From assembly GCA_003427395.1 (NCBI GenBank), contig BFEA01000067.1:2546278-2593368 (forward strand): a stretch of 47,091 nt of DNA, written 5' to 3'. Below are positions 1-9,440 of the stretch, one piece after another. Position 1 is the first letter of the stretch; every line of letters starts with the position of its first letter. The notes under the pieces were generated by a model. It did no database searches, had not been told where the DNA came from, and saw only the letters and a list, made by a program, of their open reading frames with translations. The stretch comes from Chara braunii. Lineage: Eukaryota; Streptophyta; Charophyceae; Charales; Characeae. Made by a program: the position numbers and the translations under genes.

Positions 1-62
<62 letters not shown>
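1..62. repeat. (GA)n microsatellite
   Basis: About 30 uninterrupted GA dinucleotides. A consensus splice donor (CAG|GTAAGT) follows at about 67-76. The same pairing of a dinucleotide run and a GTAAGT donor recurs near 39790 and 40530. Confidence 0.97.
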
Positions 63-64
<2 letters not shown>

Positions 65-103
65 AACAGGTAAGTCTCCTCGCGGCTGACCTCATGGTAC
101 TTC

Positions 104-215
104 CATACATAGGATGAGCAAAATCGAATGAATCTACCCCTCAAACATGGAAATATAGACTGCCACAATATAGAATGCATTTACCGCTAGAACATGGAAA
201 TATACATGTATTCAT
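104..215. repeat. Dispersed short repeat, copy 1 (about 1.5 units of ~47 bp)
   Basis: The motif 'GAATGAATCTACC...AACATGGAAATATA' occurs twice here about 47 bp apart. Related copies lie at 39950-40060 (same strand), 40285-40380 (reverse complement) and 46915-46965 (reverse complement). The core shared by all is CGCTAGAACATGG next to an AATCGAATG-like block. No ORF is attached. From 216 to 384 I see only poly-T/poly-A-like tracts and no supportable gene. Confidence 0.6.
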
Positions 216-384
216 TTCCAAGAAAAAAACCCCGAAATGTTTTTTTTTGTTTTTTTGACACACACCCCCGTCCTTTTTTTTTTTGTGTGTGTGTTTTGAA
301 GCTATGGGGTCTTAGCTGGCCCTTGCACGACCTCGATCGTGCCTCGACCCCGACAGCCCGGGACGCCACGTGGCCGCCAGAGAC

Positions 385-463
385 GTGAACGACCGTTCAC
401 AGAAATCGGGGCCCGTGAACGGTCGGTCACGTTCAGGTGACCGGCACCGGTCATGTTCACGGG
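385..463. repeat. Cluster of nested perfect palindromes
   Basis: GTGAACGACCGTTCAC (385-400) is a perfect inverted repeat with a 2-base centre. CCCGTGAAC (412-420) pairs with GTTCACGGG (455-463). Inside that stem, TGACCGG (438-444) pairs with CCGGTCA (447-453). The block is GC-rich and lies 15 bp before the 5' LTR-like repeat. It could be a regulatory operator, a recombination hot spot that truncated the LTR, or the edge of another element. No function is shown. Confidence 0.7.
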
Positions 464-477
464 TCAGGCACTGGCGG

Positions 478-1098
478 ACAATATTACTTTCCTCCCGAAA
501 ATCGTTGCTCTGGATTTGTGGATGCTGGATTTGTCATTATCGACACGCAATTTCCACCCTACTCCATATTGCTCCCCTTTAACGAGCTGATCGTCATTCC
601 GTGGACGGCAGTGGCCTCCCATTGGCCTTGAACCAGGTGCACACAGGGTCAGCGTTTCGATCGCTACGAAGCAAAGGGCTTCCACTACCGAGTACGGAGT
701 GAAGACGAGCATAAGGAAAGAGCCACGCGGCTGAGATCCTCCACATCAGATTCAGAACTGACCAGTGAACAACGGTGGGATTTGATACGAAAACGAGACA
801 CGCGAAGCGTGCCAAAGCCCTTCCGCTCTAAACGATGGGCCGTAGCACGGTGGGAAGATCGACAATACTTTTTGGATTGAATTTGGATTTTTCTCTGTTC
901 GCGCCGTGCTCGCGCGCGCATTGCACGACGCGCGAAAGCAATCGATTTACTTCATCGGACGAACACGGGGGATTTCAGTTCCGTCTGTGTCCCCACACTC
1001 AATTTCCAAAAATCCTTGGCACACCCCATCTTGCTGTTTTTCTGGGCCTCTTTCCGCACATTTAGCACTCCGAACGAAAGACAGCACAGGCGTGAGGT
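478..1098 (+). repeat. 5' LTR (or its 3' part)
   Basis: It matches 11871-12494 from ACAATATTACTTTCC through ...GCGTGAGGTTG. The match starts abruptly, and upstream sequence is unrelated to that before the other copy. The end abuts the primer-binding site, as a U5 end should. The start is not TG, so it is probably a truncated LTR rather than a complete one. Confidence 0.8.
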
Positions 1099-1110
1099 TG
1101 GTATCGGAGC
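1099..1110 (+). other. Primer-binding site (initiator-Met tRNA type)
   Basis: TGGTATCGGAGC differs at one base from TGGTATCAGAGC, the usual plant LTR-retrotransposon site complementary to the 3' end of initiator methionine tRNA. It sits exactly where the 5' direct repeat ends, while the sequence after the 3' repeat diverges. This fixes the repeat as an LTR and the element as + strand. Confidence 0.85.
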
Positions 1111-1309
1111 CGACACGTGTCGGTTCTGATGATAGTAAGTCGAACTGGCGAGAGGTAGGAGAAACCCTCAACCAGCTCGTCGAGATCGTCCAGTGACCAG
1201 ATCTATATCTGGTGCTGCTATACCAGCTATACTAATGGTGGACGGTAATAGGGTAGTGGTTAGCATTCCCTCCCCCTTCCCCTTCTTCCCTAATCATACC
1301 CACCCTTAA

Positions 1310-2287
1310 GCTTGGGCGGAAGCCGTCGAAGCTCAAGGATACAGCGCGGGTGACCTTCCCTGCGTTTTTACCTTGCTGCTTCGGAATACGGCGCATGACT
1401 GGTTCAGGAAGCACACGTGGGTAAATTGGAATACTTTCAAACAAGCATTCTTGGCTCGATTCGATACGGTCAGTGATGCTGCTGCCTGGTACGTGCTCAA
1501 AACTCGGCCACAAGGACCAGGGGAATTGCTGCCCGATTTCGTGGATCGATTTCTAACTACGTTGGACAAATCTGGGCGGGACGAGAAATCCGCTCGAGAC
1601 TTGTTCATCGATCACCTACGAAGTCCGACGTTGAAAGGGAAGTTACAGAAAAAGGTCCCGCCAAAGACACACTGTCTAACCGCTATCATCGCCAAAGCGT
1701 TGGAATTAGACCTGGCTGATACAAAAAAATATATCAGTCAGGGAGATGAAGATATTACGGACACCATACAGGATGTAGCGGCTAAACGGTGATCGTGGCT
1801 GCAAGCGGTAGAACGGTTTTATCCCCGCTCCGACCATGACCTTCCCGACGGTATCACTTTCGATATCCCGCCCGTTTCTCCTTCCTCTCCCCCAACGAAT
1901 CAACCGATAGCGGCAGTTAAGAGCAGAATCTCCCACGAACCTCCCTCGCCGGACGTAACAAACCTACATCTTGCCCAAATGATCCATACGGCCACCACCA
2001 AGCAGTCCGAATGGATGAGCAACTTGATCCAAATGCAGGCCGCTCACATGGAGGGGATGGAACAGATAATGAGCAGGCTAATTAAGCCCAACCCAGCCCC
2101 TGCTCGACCTGCCCCCACGTCATTTCCTCTCTTGCCTGCCCCGCCTGCGCCTGGCTATCCACCACAGTTCCCTCACTCGGCTAATCCAGCAGGAAAGATT
2201 GAGTGTTTTAACTGCAAACAGCCCGGACATTTTGCCCGCAGCCAAAACGTAATCAACCCCCGCCGGCGGCGGCCCCTGTTGCTCTAA
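1310..2287 (+). pseudogene. gag: gag, capsid-like and zinc-knuckle regions
   Basis: One frame runs from a stop at 1307 to 2287. The part around 1358-1790 fits the retrotransposon Gag domain (NTAHDWFRKH, then a conserved F..RF segment and a DFVDRF stretch). An in-frame TGA at 1790-1792 interrupts it, and the same frame resumes with a proline-rich linker. A zinc knuckle near 2204 reads CFNCKQPGHF, but the fourth ligand is missing: Gln replaces the last Cys of CX2CX4HX4C. The N-terminal end is not defined, because no ATG in this frame is convincing. Gag would form the particle and bind RNA; this copy could not make a full-length protein. Confidence 0.8.
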
Positions 2288-2298
2288 ACCAAGGGCGA

Positions 2299-2684
2299 AT
2301 GACCGCATTGATGGACACGGCCCAAGGAGGAGAACTCGTTGCATATGAGCAGCCTTCCCTCTCAACGGCAATAGCGTCAACATCGGGATCTTCTTCCTCT
2401 GACGCTGCTGACGTGGTCGATCTACTCGAGTATCTTTACCTAGCGGGCATGATCGGGGCGATCCGATCAACCCCTGATGATCTCGAATGAGTCGATCGCG
2501 ATTCTAATCCCGGTCCACAGTTTAGGACGGGTGAAATCGATGTGTTACGAGCGTTCAAGCAGCAAGATATCCGTGTTTCGATTCCGGTGGGACACTTGCT
2601 CACCATATCTGAAGCTGCAACGACAAACTGTTACAACAATGTCAGAAGAATCAAAAACGCTTCACGTACCAGCGCATACAGCGA
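2299..2684 (+). pseudogene. Gag-protease linker, frameshifted
   Basis: Coherent coding sequence can be followed across frames. The stretch with VGHLLTISEAATT lies in one frame at about 2500-2625. It then continues as KRFTYQRIQRMLKKK in the frame of the protease ORF after roughly a one-base indel near 2625-2640. There is no recognised domain. It joins the zinc-knuckle region to the protease and shows that gag-pro-pol was probably read as one polyprotein. Confidence 0.5.
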
Positions 2685-3839
2685 ATGTTAAAAAAGAAGG
2701 AGGAGAAAAATGAGGATGTTGCGTCACCAGAACCTGAAACGGGTAAACCCGAAGCAGCACGAGTAGCTGCGATCTCTTTAGTAGAGAAGGATCACTTCGT
2801 ACGAGCTCGGCCGGTGCTGTGGAAGAGCGAGGAATGTGATTGTGAAGTTTGGGGCAAGCCGTTTAACGCCCTTATTGACACAGGGTCTTCTGCAATGGCC
2901 ATCTCATTAGACACTATCAGGAAGACGGGACGACTTGGATCCATTCTTCCTCAATCTGGCAAATACAATTATGTCTCTGCCGACGAGGAAGCAATGAACA
3001 TCGTGGGCATTATTGAGAATGTGGCTGTAAAAGTCGGACGAGTACACGTCCTCATTAACGCACTCGTGATAGATATGCGCTCCTATTTCATACTATTAGG
3101 ATTACCTTGGGCAATGGCGGTGGGCGCACGTTTGCATTTTGATTCCAAGCAAGTGGTGCTCACGCAAACTGGGGGAAAGCCTCAAACTGTTCCCTTGCGA
3201 ATCTCCACCCGAACGATAAAACGAACTCCTAACTCAGCCCAAATAGGGACGATTCGATGCATTGATCCCGATGAGTATTCTTCCTCGGACCTCAGTAGCG
3301 GAATCGGGGAACAGGAATACGAAGAAGAACTGCCTAGTGAGTATGAATGGAAACACCTGGTCGAACTTTTCGAACACGAAACCCCCGAAGAATTCCAAGT
3401 GTGCCCCGACACTGCCCGAAGCTTCCACATAGATTCAAGAGACGGCGCGCTCGCGCCTCCGAAAACCCAGATCAGTCCTTCAGTCCTCCTCGGGGAACCC
3501 ATATTACAAGTGTCTGACCTGGCCGATGATTTGGAACCCCCTCGTACCTTGGGAGCACTTTCCTTGCGAACACGTTATCAACAAACGGAACAGTATCTAG
3601 ACGTTTCTGTTTTCCTGCCCAAATCGTTACTAACGACGGGGGCGACCATCGCTTTGATTAAACAGGAAGCCGAAGCACCGGTAAATGACGTGCCTGATCT
3701 AATGCAGGAGATGACGGACCTAACAGGACTGACTGTGGAGCAGATTTCGGCCGACTCAGAGACTGACGCTGAAACTAAAGAAACCGAAATGATCAGCCCT
3801 GCTGAATCACGCGACTATCTTTTATGTTCGCACCAGTAG
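2685..3839 (+). CDS. Retropepsin-like aspartic protease region of pol
   Basis: This 384-residue open stretch is in the frame later used by RT. The aspartic protease signature is ALIDTGSSAMAIS at about residues 61-73, containing the catalytic DTGS. It is followed by a long beta-rich segment and ILLGLPW at about 136-142, the counterpart of the usual ILGxPW end of retroviral-type proteases. Such proteases act as dimers and cut the Gag-Pol polyprotein. The downstream part (residues ~180-384) is acidic and unrecognised. The ATG at 2685 is probably internal rather than a real start, since the coding sense continues upstream. It ends in a TAG at 3837-3839, after which the coding sense moves by one frame. 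Confidence 0.8.
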   Translation: MLKKKEEKNEDVASPEPETGKPEAARVAAISLVEKDHFVRARPVLWKSEECDCEVWGKPFNALIDTGSSAMAISLDTIRKTGRLGSILPQSGKYNYVSADEEAMNIVGIIENVAVKVGRVHVLINALVIDMRSYFILLGLPWAMAVGARLHFDSKQVVLTQTGGKPQTVPLRISTRTIKRTPNSAQIGTIRCIDPDEYSSSDLSSGIGEQEYEEELPSEYEWKHLVELFEHETPEEFQVCPDTARSFHIDSRDGALAPPKTQISPSVLLGEPILQVSDLADDLEPPRTLGALSLRTRYQQTEQYLDVSVFLPKSLLTTGATIALIKQEAEAPVNDVPDLMQEMTDLTGLTVEQISADSETDAETKETEMISPAESRDYLLCSHQ

Positions 3840-3840
3840 T

Positions 3841-5459
3841 TCTGTCTTTTCCATTGTCTACGATCGAAGGGAGCGGCCGGTTGATTGGATCGACATACCC
3901 CTTAAGACTCCTGGGAATCAACGATCACCCTACCGAGCCACGTCCCCACGGAACTTCGAAAGTCACTAATCAATGTTTTGAACGGTTATGCAGAGGTGCT
4001 GAGCGTGCATGATAATGATATCGGCTTGACTAACGTGATTGAGCATGTCATCCTTACGGGAGAACATCTGCCCATTAGCTGCGCTCCTTACCGATACTCG
4101 CCAGCTCAACGAGCGACCGCTTTTCGGCGGATTAAGGAGTTCGAAGCTAATGGATGGATCAAACCCGCTATAGGTCCATGGTTTTTTCCCGCAGTGATCG
4201 TGCCTAAAAAGGCCGGAGGGATTCGCATTTGCATTGATTATCGAAAATTGAATGATATCACGATCAAGGATGTGTACCCCCTCCCCCGGATTGATGAGTT
4301 GTTGGATGCGATTGGGAGTGCTCGATTTTTCAGTAAGTTTGATGTTCGCCATGGGTTCCATCATCTTCTTGCCCGAGAAGAAGATCGTCCGAAAACGGCG
4401 TTTGTGCTTTTTGAGGGTACGTGGCAGTGGATTCGATGTCCGATGGGTATCTGCAACGCCCCCACGACCTTTCAACGAGCTTTGAATATGGCTTTTCAAA
4501 ATTTCGTGCGGAAGACTCGTTTGGCGCAGAGCATCATCAACTACTGCGTGATTGTGTACATGGATGACATTCTGGTGTACTCGAGTTCCTACGAGGGACA
4601 CGTGCAGCACATCGAATGGACTCTGCATGCGTTACGAGATGCGGGCTTCAAAGTGGCGTTTGAGAAGTGCCATTTTTTCCTTACCACCATTTCCTTCTTG
4701 GGACACGTGGTAACAGACAAGGGGCTCTAACCGGAGCCGCAGAAGGTGGCAGCTATCAGAGATGCGCCGGTGCCTACGACTATCACGCAAGTTCGCGCTT
4801 TTTTGGGTCTGGCCTCGTACTACCGAAGATTTATCAAGGGCTTCGCAGCGATCGCGGGACCCCTCACGAATCTGCTTCGCAAAGATCATCCGTTGATCTG
4901 GACGTCGGAGTTTGATTAAGCGTTTTCGAAACTCAAGGCCGCTCTCATTTCGGCTCCGGTCCTGATAAGACCGGATCCCAAAAAGCCTTTTGTTCTCATC
5001 ACTGACTGGCAGCCAGAGGCAATTTCGGCGATCCTTGCCCAAGTGGGACCAAGTGGACTCGAGAGCGTGGTGGAATATGTGTCCAAATCGGTGCCCGCCT
5101 GCAAGCGCAACTACGCCGCTCCGACGGGAGAATGCTACGCGACTCTCTAGGGAATCAGTCACTTTCGCGCTTACTTGTACGGGCGAAAGTTCACCTTGGT
5201 AACCGATCATGAGCCCCTGTTGGCTCTGAAGAAATCAAAGGATTACTCTGGCATGATCGGGCGATGGGCAACGGTGCTGCAGAGCATGGACTTCGACATT
5301 CGTCATCGGAAGCACGAGAGACACGGGAATGCGGACGGATTGACACGACTGCACCGGCCTGAGAAAGTTCCGAAGAGTGAGGAGGTGATCCCGTGGAACG
5401 AACCCAAACAGGAGGTTGGACCTCGGTACGGCCAAGTGGAGATCTTGGCGAAGCAGTAA
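3841..5459 (+). pseudogene. pol: Ty3/gypsy reverse transcriptase and RNase H
   Basis: A short segment at 3841-3955 (..ERPVDWIDIPLKTPG..) leads by a frame change near 3955 into one long frame. RT motifs appear in order: PAVIVPKKAGGIRICIDYR, FSKFDVRHGFHH, the RCPMGICNAPTTFQR motif, and VYMDDILVYS with the catalytic YMDD. The connection with [10 protein letters not shown] and an RNase H-like region (FVLITDW, TLVTDHEPLLAL, DGLTRL) follows. Three in-frame stops (TAA 4728-4730, TAA 4917-4919, TAG 5148-5150) break it. The last lies where family members often have Trp, so a TGG-to-TAG change is likely. It ends at TAA 5457-5459. It would synthesise element cDNA in the particle; this copy is dead. Confidence 0.93.
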
Positions 5460-5529
5460 GTGACACGAGGACCAATTTGTCTGTTCTACCCTCTCCGCAA
5501 TTCGGTCCCATCTCTCCTCCTATGTCATC

Positions 5530-7260
5530 ATGACTACCCCACTTGTCTTTGCAACCCCTTCCTCTCCTACTAATTTTGCCCCTCTCACTTCCTCGGCTTT
5601 CTTTGCCACCCTCCCCGATAAATTCTGCTATTTTTGCACGTGTATTGCACGGGTTTATGGGGTTCATTGTCATCCTTTCGAAACTGGGTTTGTCGATTGG
5701 GTAGAATGTGCCACGTGTGTCAATCATGCTCACGGGGCCTGCGTTCGTTATCGGACGAGTAGCAAGGAATGGAGGTGCCCCCTGTGTAGAACGAACAAAC
5801 TCCCCACGGAGGTTCGATTCGAGGCCGCCCGTACGGACAACCCTAAATACGACGAAAAATACCGACGAGCGGAGGTTTGGACGGATAAAATTTTATTGGC
5901 GAAATTAGTGGGATTATCATTGGGACACGTCACCAAACACGACAGACGTAGGGCAACCGAGAGATCTTGGGACTATCAGTGGATCAACGGTCATTTGGAG
6001 AAGCGTAAAACTGACGGATCGGGGTCGTGGTTGACGGTTCCCCATCCATTCCAGAGATATGATTGGATCCGATCGGCTCACGAAGAACAGGCCGCTCATT
6101 TCGCGATACGTGTCACGGAGGCAACTATAGACCTGAACTGATGGTTCTGGTCCAACATACGAGATGATGTCAGATACATTGTCGCCAACTGTCTGGTTTG
6201 TGCCGCTGATCCCGCCCCAATACGGGGACCAAACACGATAGTACCAACGGAAGTAGAGCGCCCCTTCCAGCGAGTCAGTATGGACACAACCGATATCGAC
6301 GTGCCACCTGGCCCAAACCGCTGTGAATATTCTATCCTGTTAGTGTTAATAGACCATTTCTCCAAGTACATCGAGGTCTATCCCTGTAAGACCCGGAAAG
6401 CCGCAGAAATAGCCACGTACATCGAACGGTTCCTCTATACCCATCTAGATACGAAAGAAATTCTAACTGACAATGGGTCCGAATTTAAGGGGGAAGTAGA
6501 GGAACTGCTTGCACAAAGGGGCGTCACGCTCTGACATACGGCACCCCACGTGTCCTTGTCGAACGGGTTGGCTGAGAATGCCAACCGTATGATTAAAACC
6601 GCCCTACGCAGGAATTTAGCGGCACACAACATGCGTCCATGGCCCGAGATCGTATATCAGATCGTCGGGATCCACCGGGCCACCCCTCACGAGTCCACGG
6701 GGTTTACCCCTTTTCAACTTCGTACTAATAGCCTCCTCTGTGTCGATTACCGGGGTAACTCGAAAATTGCCGAAGCAGGGGGTAGAGACATGTGTGCAGC
6801 CTTCAAGGCCAAGGCCAAAAGGTACACCGAACTAATGGAGCGGGCCGTCCCGAAGCTAGCCCGAAAAAGGCGAAGGATGACCGATCTGGCCCACGGTAAG
6901 CAGGTCCGTAGCTACGAGGCTCGGAATGGAAATGCTGGGCCCCAGCATCAATATAAATTAGGGGACCTGGTGCAGGTACGGAAATGTGCACATGACCGGA
7001 AACTCGCTCCCAAATTCTCTGGCTGTTTTCGCGTTGTCGAGCTCGGTCCTAACGGCGCCAACACGGTGCGCATCGCGCCTGAGGCTAGTGTCAGCCATAG
7101 CTCTATCCCCATCGTCCGTCATACCTCCTACCTTCGTCCTCTTCCTCCCTCTCATCTTCCTCCCTCTCCCTCCTCCGGAAGCGAGGAGAACGACGACGAT
7201 CTAACTCTCTCTCCGCTCTCTCCCTCCTGCCCTTCGTTTTCCTCTCCGACCTCGCCATGA
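5530..7260 (+). pseudogene. PHD finger-integrase fusion
   Basis: It starts at a real ATG, 70 bases after the RNase H stop and in another frame, so integrase looks separately encoded. Residues 33-86 form a full C4HC3 PHD finger: Cys33, Cys36, Cys60, Cys63, His68, Cys71, Cys83 and Cys86, with Trp81 two before Cys83 as in PHD fingers. An HHCC zinc-binding region follows (AHEEQAAHFA... CLVC), then the integrase core with Asp in MDTTDI, Asp in LTDNGSEF and Glu in GLAEN, and a GPY/F-like segment (APKFSGCFRVVEL). The C-terminus is Ser/Pro-rich. Two in-frame TGAs (6139-6141, 6532-6534) break it. PHD fingers typically read histone tails, so a role in steering integration to chromatin is plausible by analogy with chromodomain integrases, but is inference. 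Confidence 0.88.
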
Positions 7261-7736
7261 GTTTCATCACGGAGCGGGCTCTTGACGAGCAACTGTTGCA
7301 GCCACGTGGCCATATCTCGGAAATTCGGCAAGTTCGTAATCCACGGCTTAATACAGATCTTCGACGTTTGGCGCAGTTCTTCTGCGACGTCGGTGTGTGT
7401 GCCGCCGCCGCGTTTCGATTCGAAGGAAGCTCACAGGAAGTGGTACTGGTGGAAGTAATCACAGTTCATCGGCGAGCGGCTCCCGGAACGAGCCACGTCA
7501 CCACGGTTGAGGCTTTCAGCGGCGACATCAGTTCGATCAATCCACGGTGGCATACCGCAATCTTAACCTCGCTGCGAGAGTGGACGAAACATGTGTCCAA
7601 CGTGCGGCAGCACGGTCTTGCCCAGCCAGGGCACAACCTCATCCCGACCTTTGCACCGGATCTTGGCGAGATCCGCCGTTCTCCGCGCGAACCTCCAGTT
7701 GTGATCCCCACCCTCGTCTCTTTTCCGCGTCCCTAA
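7257..7736 (+). CDS. Accessory ORF A, unrecognised, overlaps integrase stop (ATGA)
   Basis: This intact 159-codon ORF has an ATG overlapping the integrase TGA in ATGA (7257-7260). The protein is soluble-looking, without a signal peptide or membrane segment; the middle (RFEGSSQEVVLVEVITVH) looks like a beta-rich folded core and the end is proline-rich. I do not recognise it. Its position between integrase and the 3' LTR is where env-like or accessory genes sit in some Ty3/gypsy elements, but nothing here looks like an envelope. The stop/start overlap suggests termination-reinitiation translation. It could instead be a domain of the integrase polyprotein reached by frameshift. Confidence 0.5.
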   Translation: MSFITERALDEQLLQPRGHISEIRQVRNPRLNTDLRRLAQFFCDVGVCAAAAFRFEGSSQEVVLVEVITVHRRAAPGTSHVTTVEAFSGDISSINPRWHTAILTSLREWTKHVSNVRQHGLAQPGHNLIPTFAPDLGEIRRSPREPPVVIPTLVSFPRP

Positions 7737-8756
7737 TGAACCACGCCGATCCCCTCGCTCCTCTCTCCATCTTCGGTCTCCCCTCTTTTTTCCCCACCTT
7801 CTGGCAGTCCGGTCTTCATCCTTCTCTTTCCTTCTCGTTCGAGCCTCCTTTTGTCCCGCTTGTTAATCTTGGGCATTGGCCACTGTGGCGCGGAACTTTT
7901 AACGAGTTGTCCTTCTGCTTGGCCTGAGTATAGGTGACGTGGACGCAGACCAGCGAGCATCCTGCGTGGATGGAAAATTTGGAGCTCCTGATCATACAAG
8001 CTTGGAAGTTGGAAGACTAACGTCGAGGGCGATCTTCTCGGCTTTCTCTTTGGATCGGTTCGGCTGGGCCGCCGCTAGTTGATTGCGCAGGAACTCATCG
8101 CGCAGATCGTGCAATAGGCGAACGATCTTTCGCCCGATATCTTTTCGCAAAGTGACGACAGCCCCGCACCGTACGTTCTCGAGCGGTCATTGGATCCGTA
8201 CCTTCAATGGACTGCGTGCTTGGAGGAGCCCAGGGACGAAGATACGCTACCATCAGGGCAGGAGTATCTGAAGCCTTAGGACATCATCCCTCACGCCTTC
8301 TATCCAAAGGCGGAAGAAGTGGTGATCGACGACGACGAAGAAACGTCGGAAGAAGGAAGCTATAGCGAGTATAGCGAGGGCGAGCTGAGTGAAGAAGAAG
8401 AAGAGGAGGAAGAAGAAACCGGATCTGAGTGGGAAGCCTTGCCAGAGGAAGCGGCGCGTACTGGCACGGAGGCGGAGGATCCTGAGGCTGCGCGTAAGCA
8501 AGAAGAGATTGCCGCCGGGAAACGCCATCTAGAATTCGCCAGCGGAGCAAGTTAGCGCATCGGTGACGATCCGACCAGGGATCCGAAGCCGCCGAAGCCT
8601 GAAGATGGCGACCCCACAACCGCTACCCCAAGCACCTCACGACGGAGACGGAGCAGATCCCCCTCCTCCTCCAACCCCATCCGTCCCCCAATTCGCCCAC
8701 GTACCGATGCGGGCGATAGGCCTTCGTCCTCGGACGTTATCCCGTCGTCCCCTTGA
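7736..8756 (+). pseudogene. Accessory ORF B, acidic then Arg/Ser-rich, starts at TAATG
   Basis: The ATG at 7736 overlaps the stop of ORF A in TAATG (7734-7738). The first 63 codons are hydrophobic and Pro/Phe-rich, to a TGA at 7925-7927. The same frame continues sensibly (HPAWMENLELLIIQAWKLED) to about 8017. One extra base near 8018 then shifts to a frame that reads coherently to 8756 through TAG and TAA-type stops (for example TAG at 8553-8555). That part has a strongly acidic Glu tract (8370-8440) followed by a basic SRRRRSRSPSSS stretch and a proline-rich end. It is an unrecognised, probably disordered protein. An acidic/RS-like tail could bind RNA or chromatin, but that is a guess. Confidence 0.45.
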
Positions 8757-9234
8757 TTTTCTCACCCTCGAACAGATCCACACTCCCATCACCTTCCCCC
8801 TCCATCCCTTCCTTCCCCATCTCTTCCGTGACTTCTACTCTACCCGCCTACTCGCTACCGTCTACCCCCACCCATCCCTTCAGCCCGCTGCCCCCACGTT
8901 CTGCTGGCATATCCTGTTATTCAGCGCTGCATGGGAACGATGCAATGTGGTAGAAGTCTACTGCGTAGCCACGGGGACAATCCCCGCCTATCGCCACAAC
9001 GAGTTCTTTCGAGCGGCGCTCCTCCGCACCCTCTCCTCCTTCTATCGCGACTACCTCGCTTCTCTCCCTCATAGCGGCAATCGCTTTCCTCGCTTCTACC
9101 GGATCATCCGATATGAGGAGCTTCCGGTTACGATGGAAGGGATGAATCGCTACCTACCCCCACTTCCTCCCCGTCGTCCCCGTGAGCTCCCCTCCATGTA
9201 CCGCCTCTACTGGCCCATTCCAACTAGGCGATAG
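8605..9234 (+). CDS. Accessory ORF C, unrecognised, overlaps ORF B by ~150 nt
   Basis: An ATG at 8605 in good context (A at -3, G at +4) opens 209 codons in the +1 frame relative to the end of ORF B. The N-terminus is Pro-rich (disordered). Residues ~50-180 look folded, with aromatic-rich helices (HPFLPHLFRDFYSTRLL, FCWHILLFSAAWERCNVVEV, FFRAALLRTLSSFYRDYL). I recognise no family. A longer reading without ATG begins at 8563. It is open throughout, unlike its neighbours, which argues that it is or recently was coding. Both frames of the overlap at 8605-8756 look biased, so this may be a dual-coding segment. Confidence 0.5.
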   Translation: MATPQPLPQAPHDGDGADPPPPPTPSVPQFAHVPMRAIGLRPRTLSRRPLDFLTLEQIHTPITFPLHPFLPHLFRDFYSTRLLATVYPHPSLQPAAPTFCWHILLFSAAWERCNVVEVYCVATGTIPAYRHNEFFRAALLRTLSSFYRDYLASLPHSGNRFPRFYRIIRYEELPVTMEGMNRYLPPLPPRRPRELPSMYRLYWPIPTRR

Positions 9235-9440
9235 ATCCCGATCACATGACTATTCCCCCCCCCCTTCCTCCTCTCTTCATCTAATCGGCAGGAGAAAACA
9301 GCATGAATCAGTAAGCTTCGCGAAGATCACGCCATCGACGATGACGTCAACCTACGCTCTGATTCGACGGGCAGCGACGAGCTGGGGCGCAGAGCACACG
9401 GAGACCAGGTGGACCATGATGGCGTCACCTAGGCAATCTC
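9235..9440 (+). pseudogene. Possible broken extension of ORF C
   Basis: After the ORF C stop the same frame is interrupted by stops (for example TGA at 9247-9249) and then reads a polar acidic stretch (DHAIDDDVNLRSDSTGSDEL) at about 9325-9384. It may be the original C-terminus of ORF C or chance. There is no domain. Confidence 0.25.

Noticed and set aside
1-62. Telomere or centromere repeat
   Set aside because: Simple GA microsatellite only, without a telomeric unit.
5530-7260. In-frame TGA codons as recoding or selenocysteine
   Set aside because: TAA and TAG also occur in-frame in the same element and in all other elements of the window, so decay by mutation is simpler than recoding.
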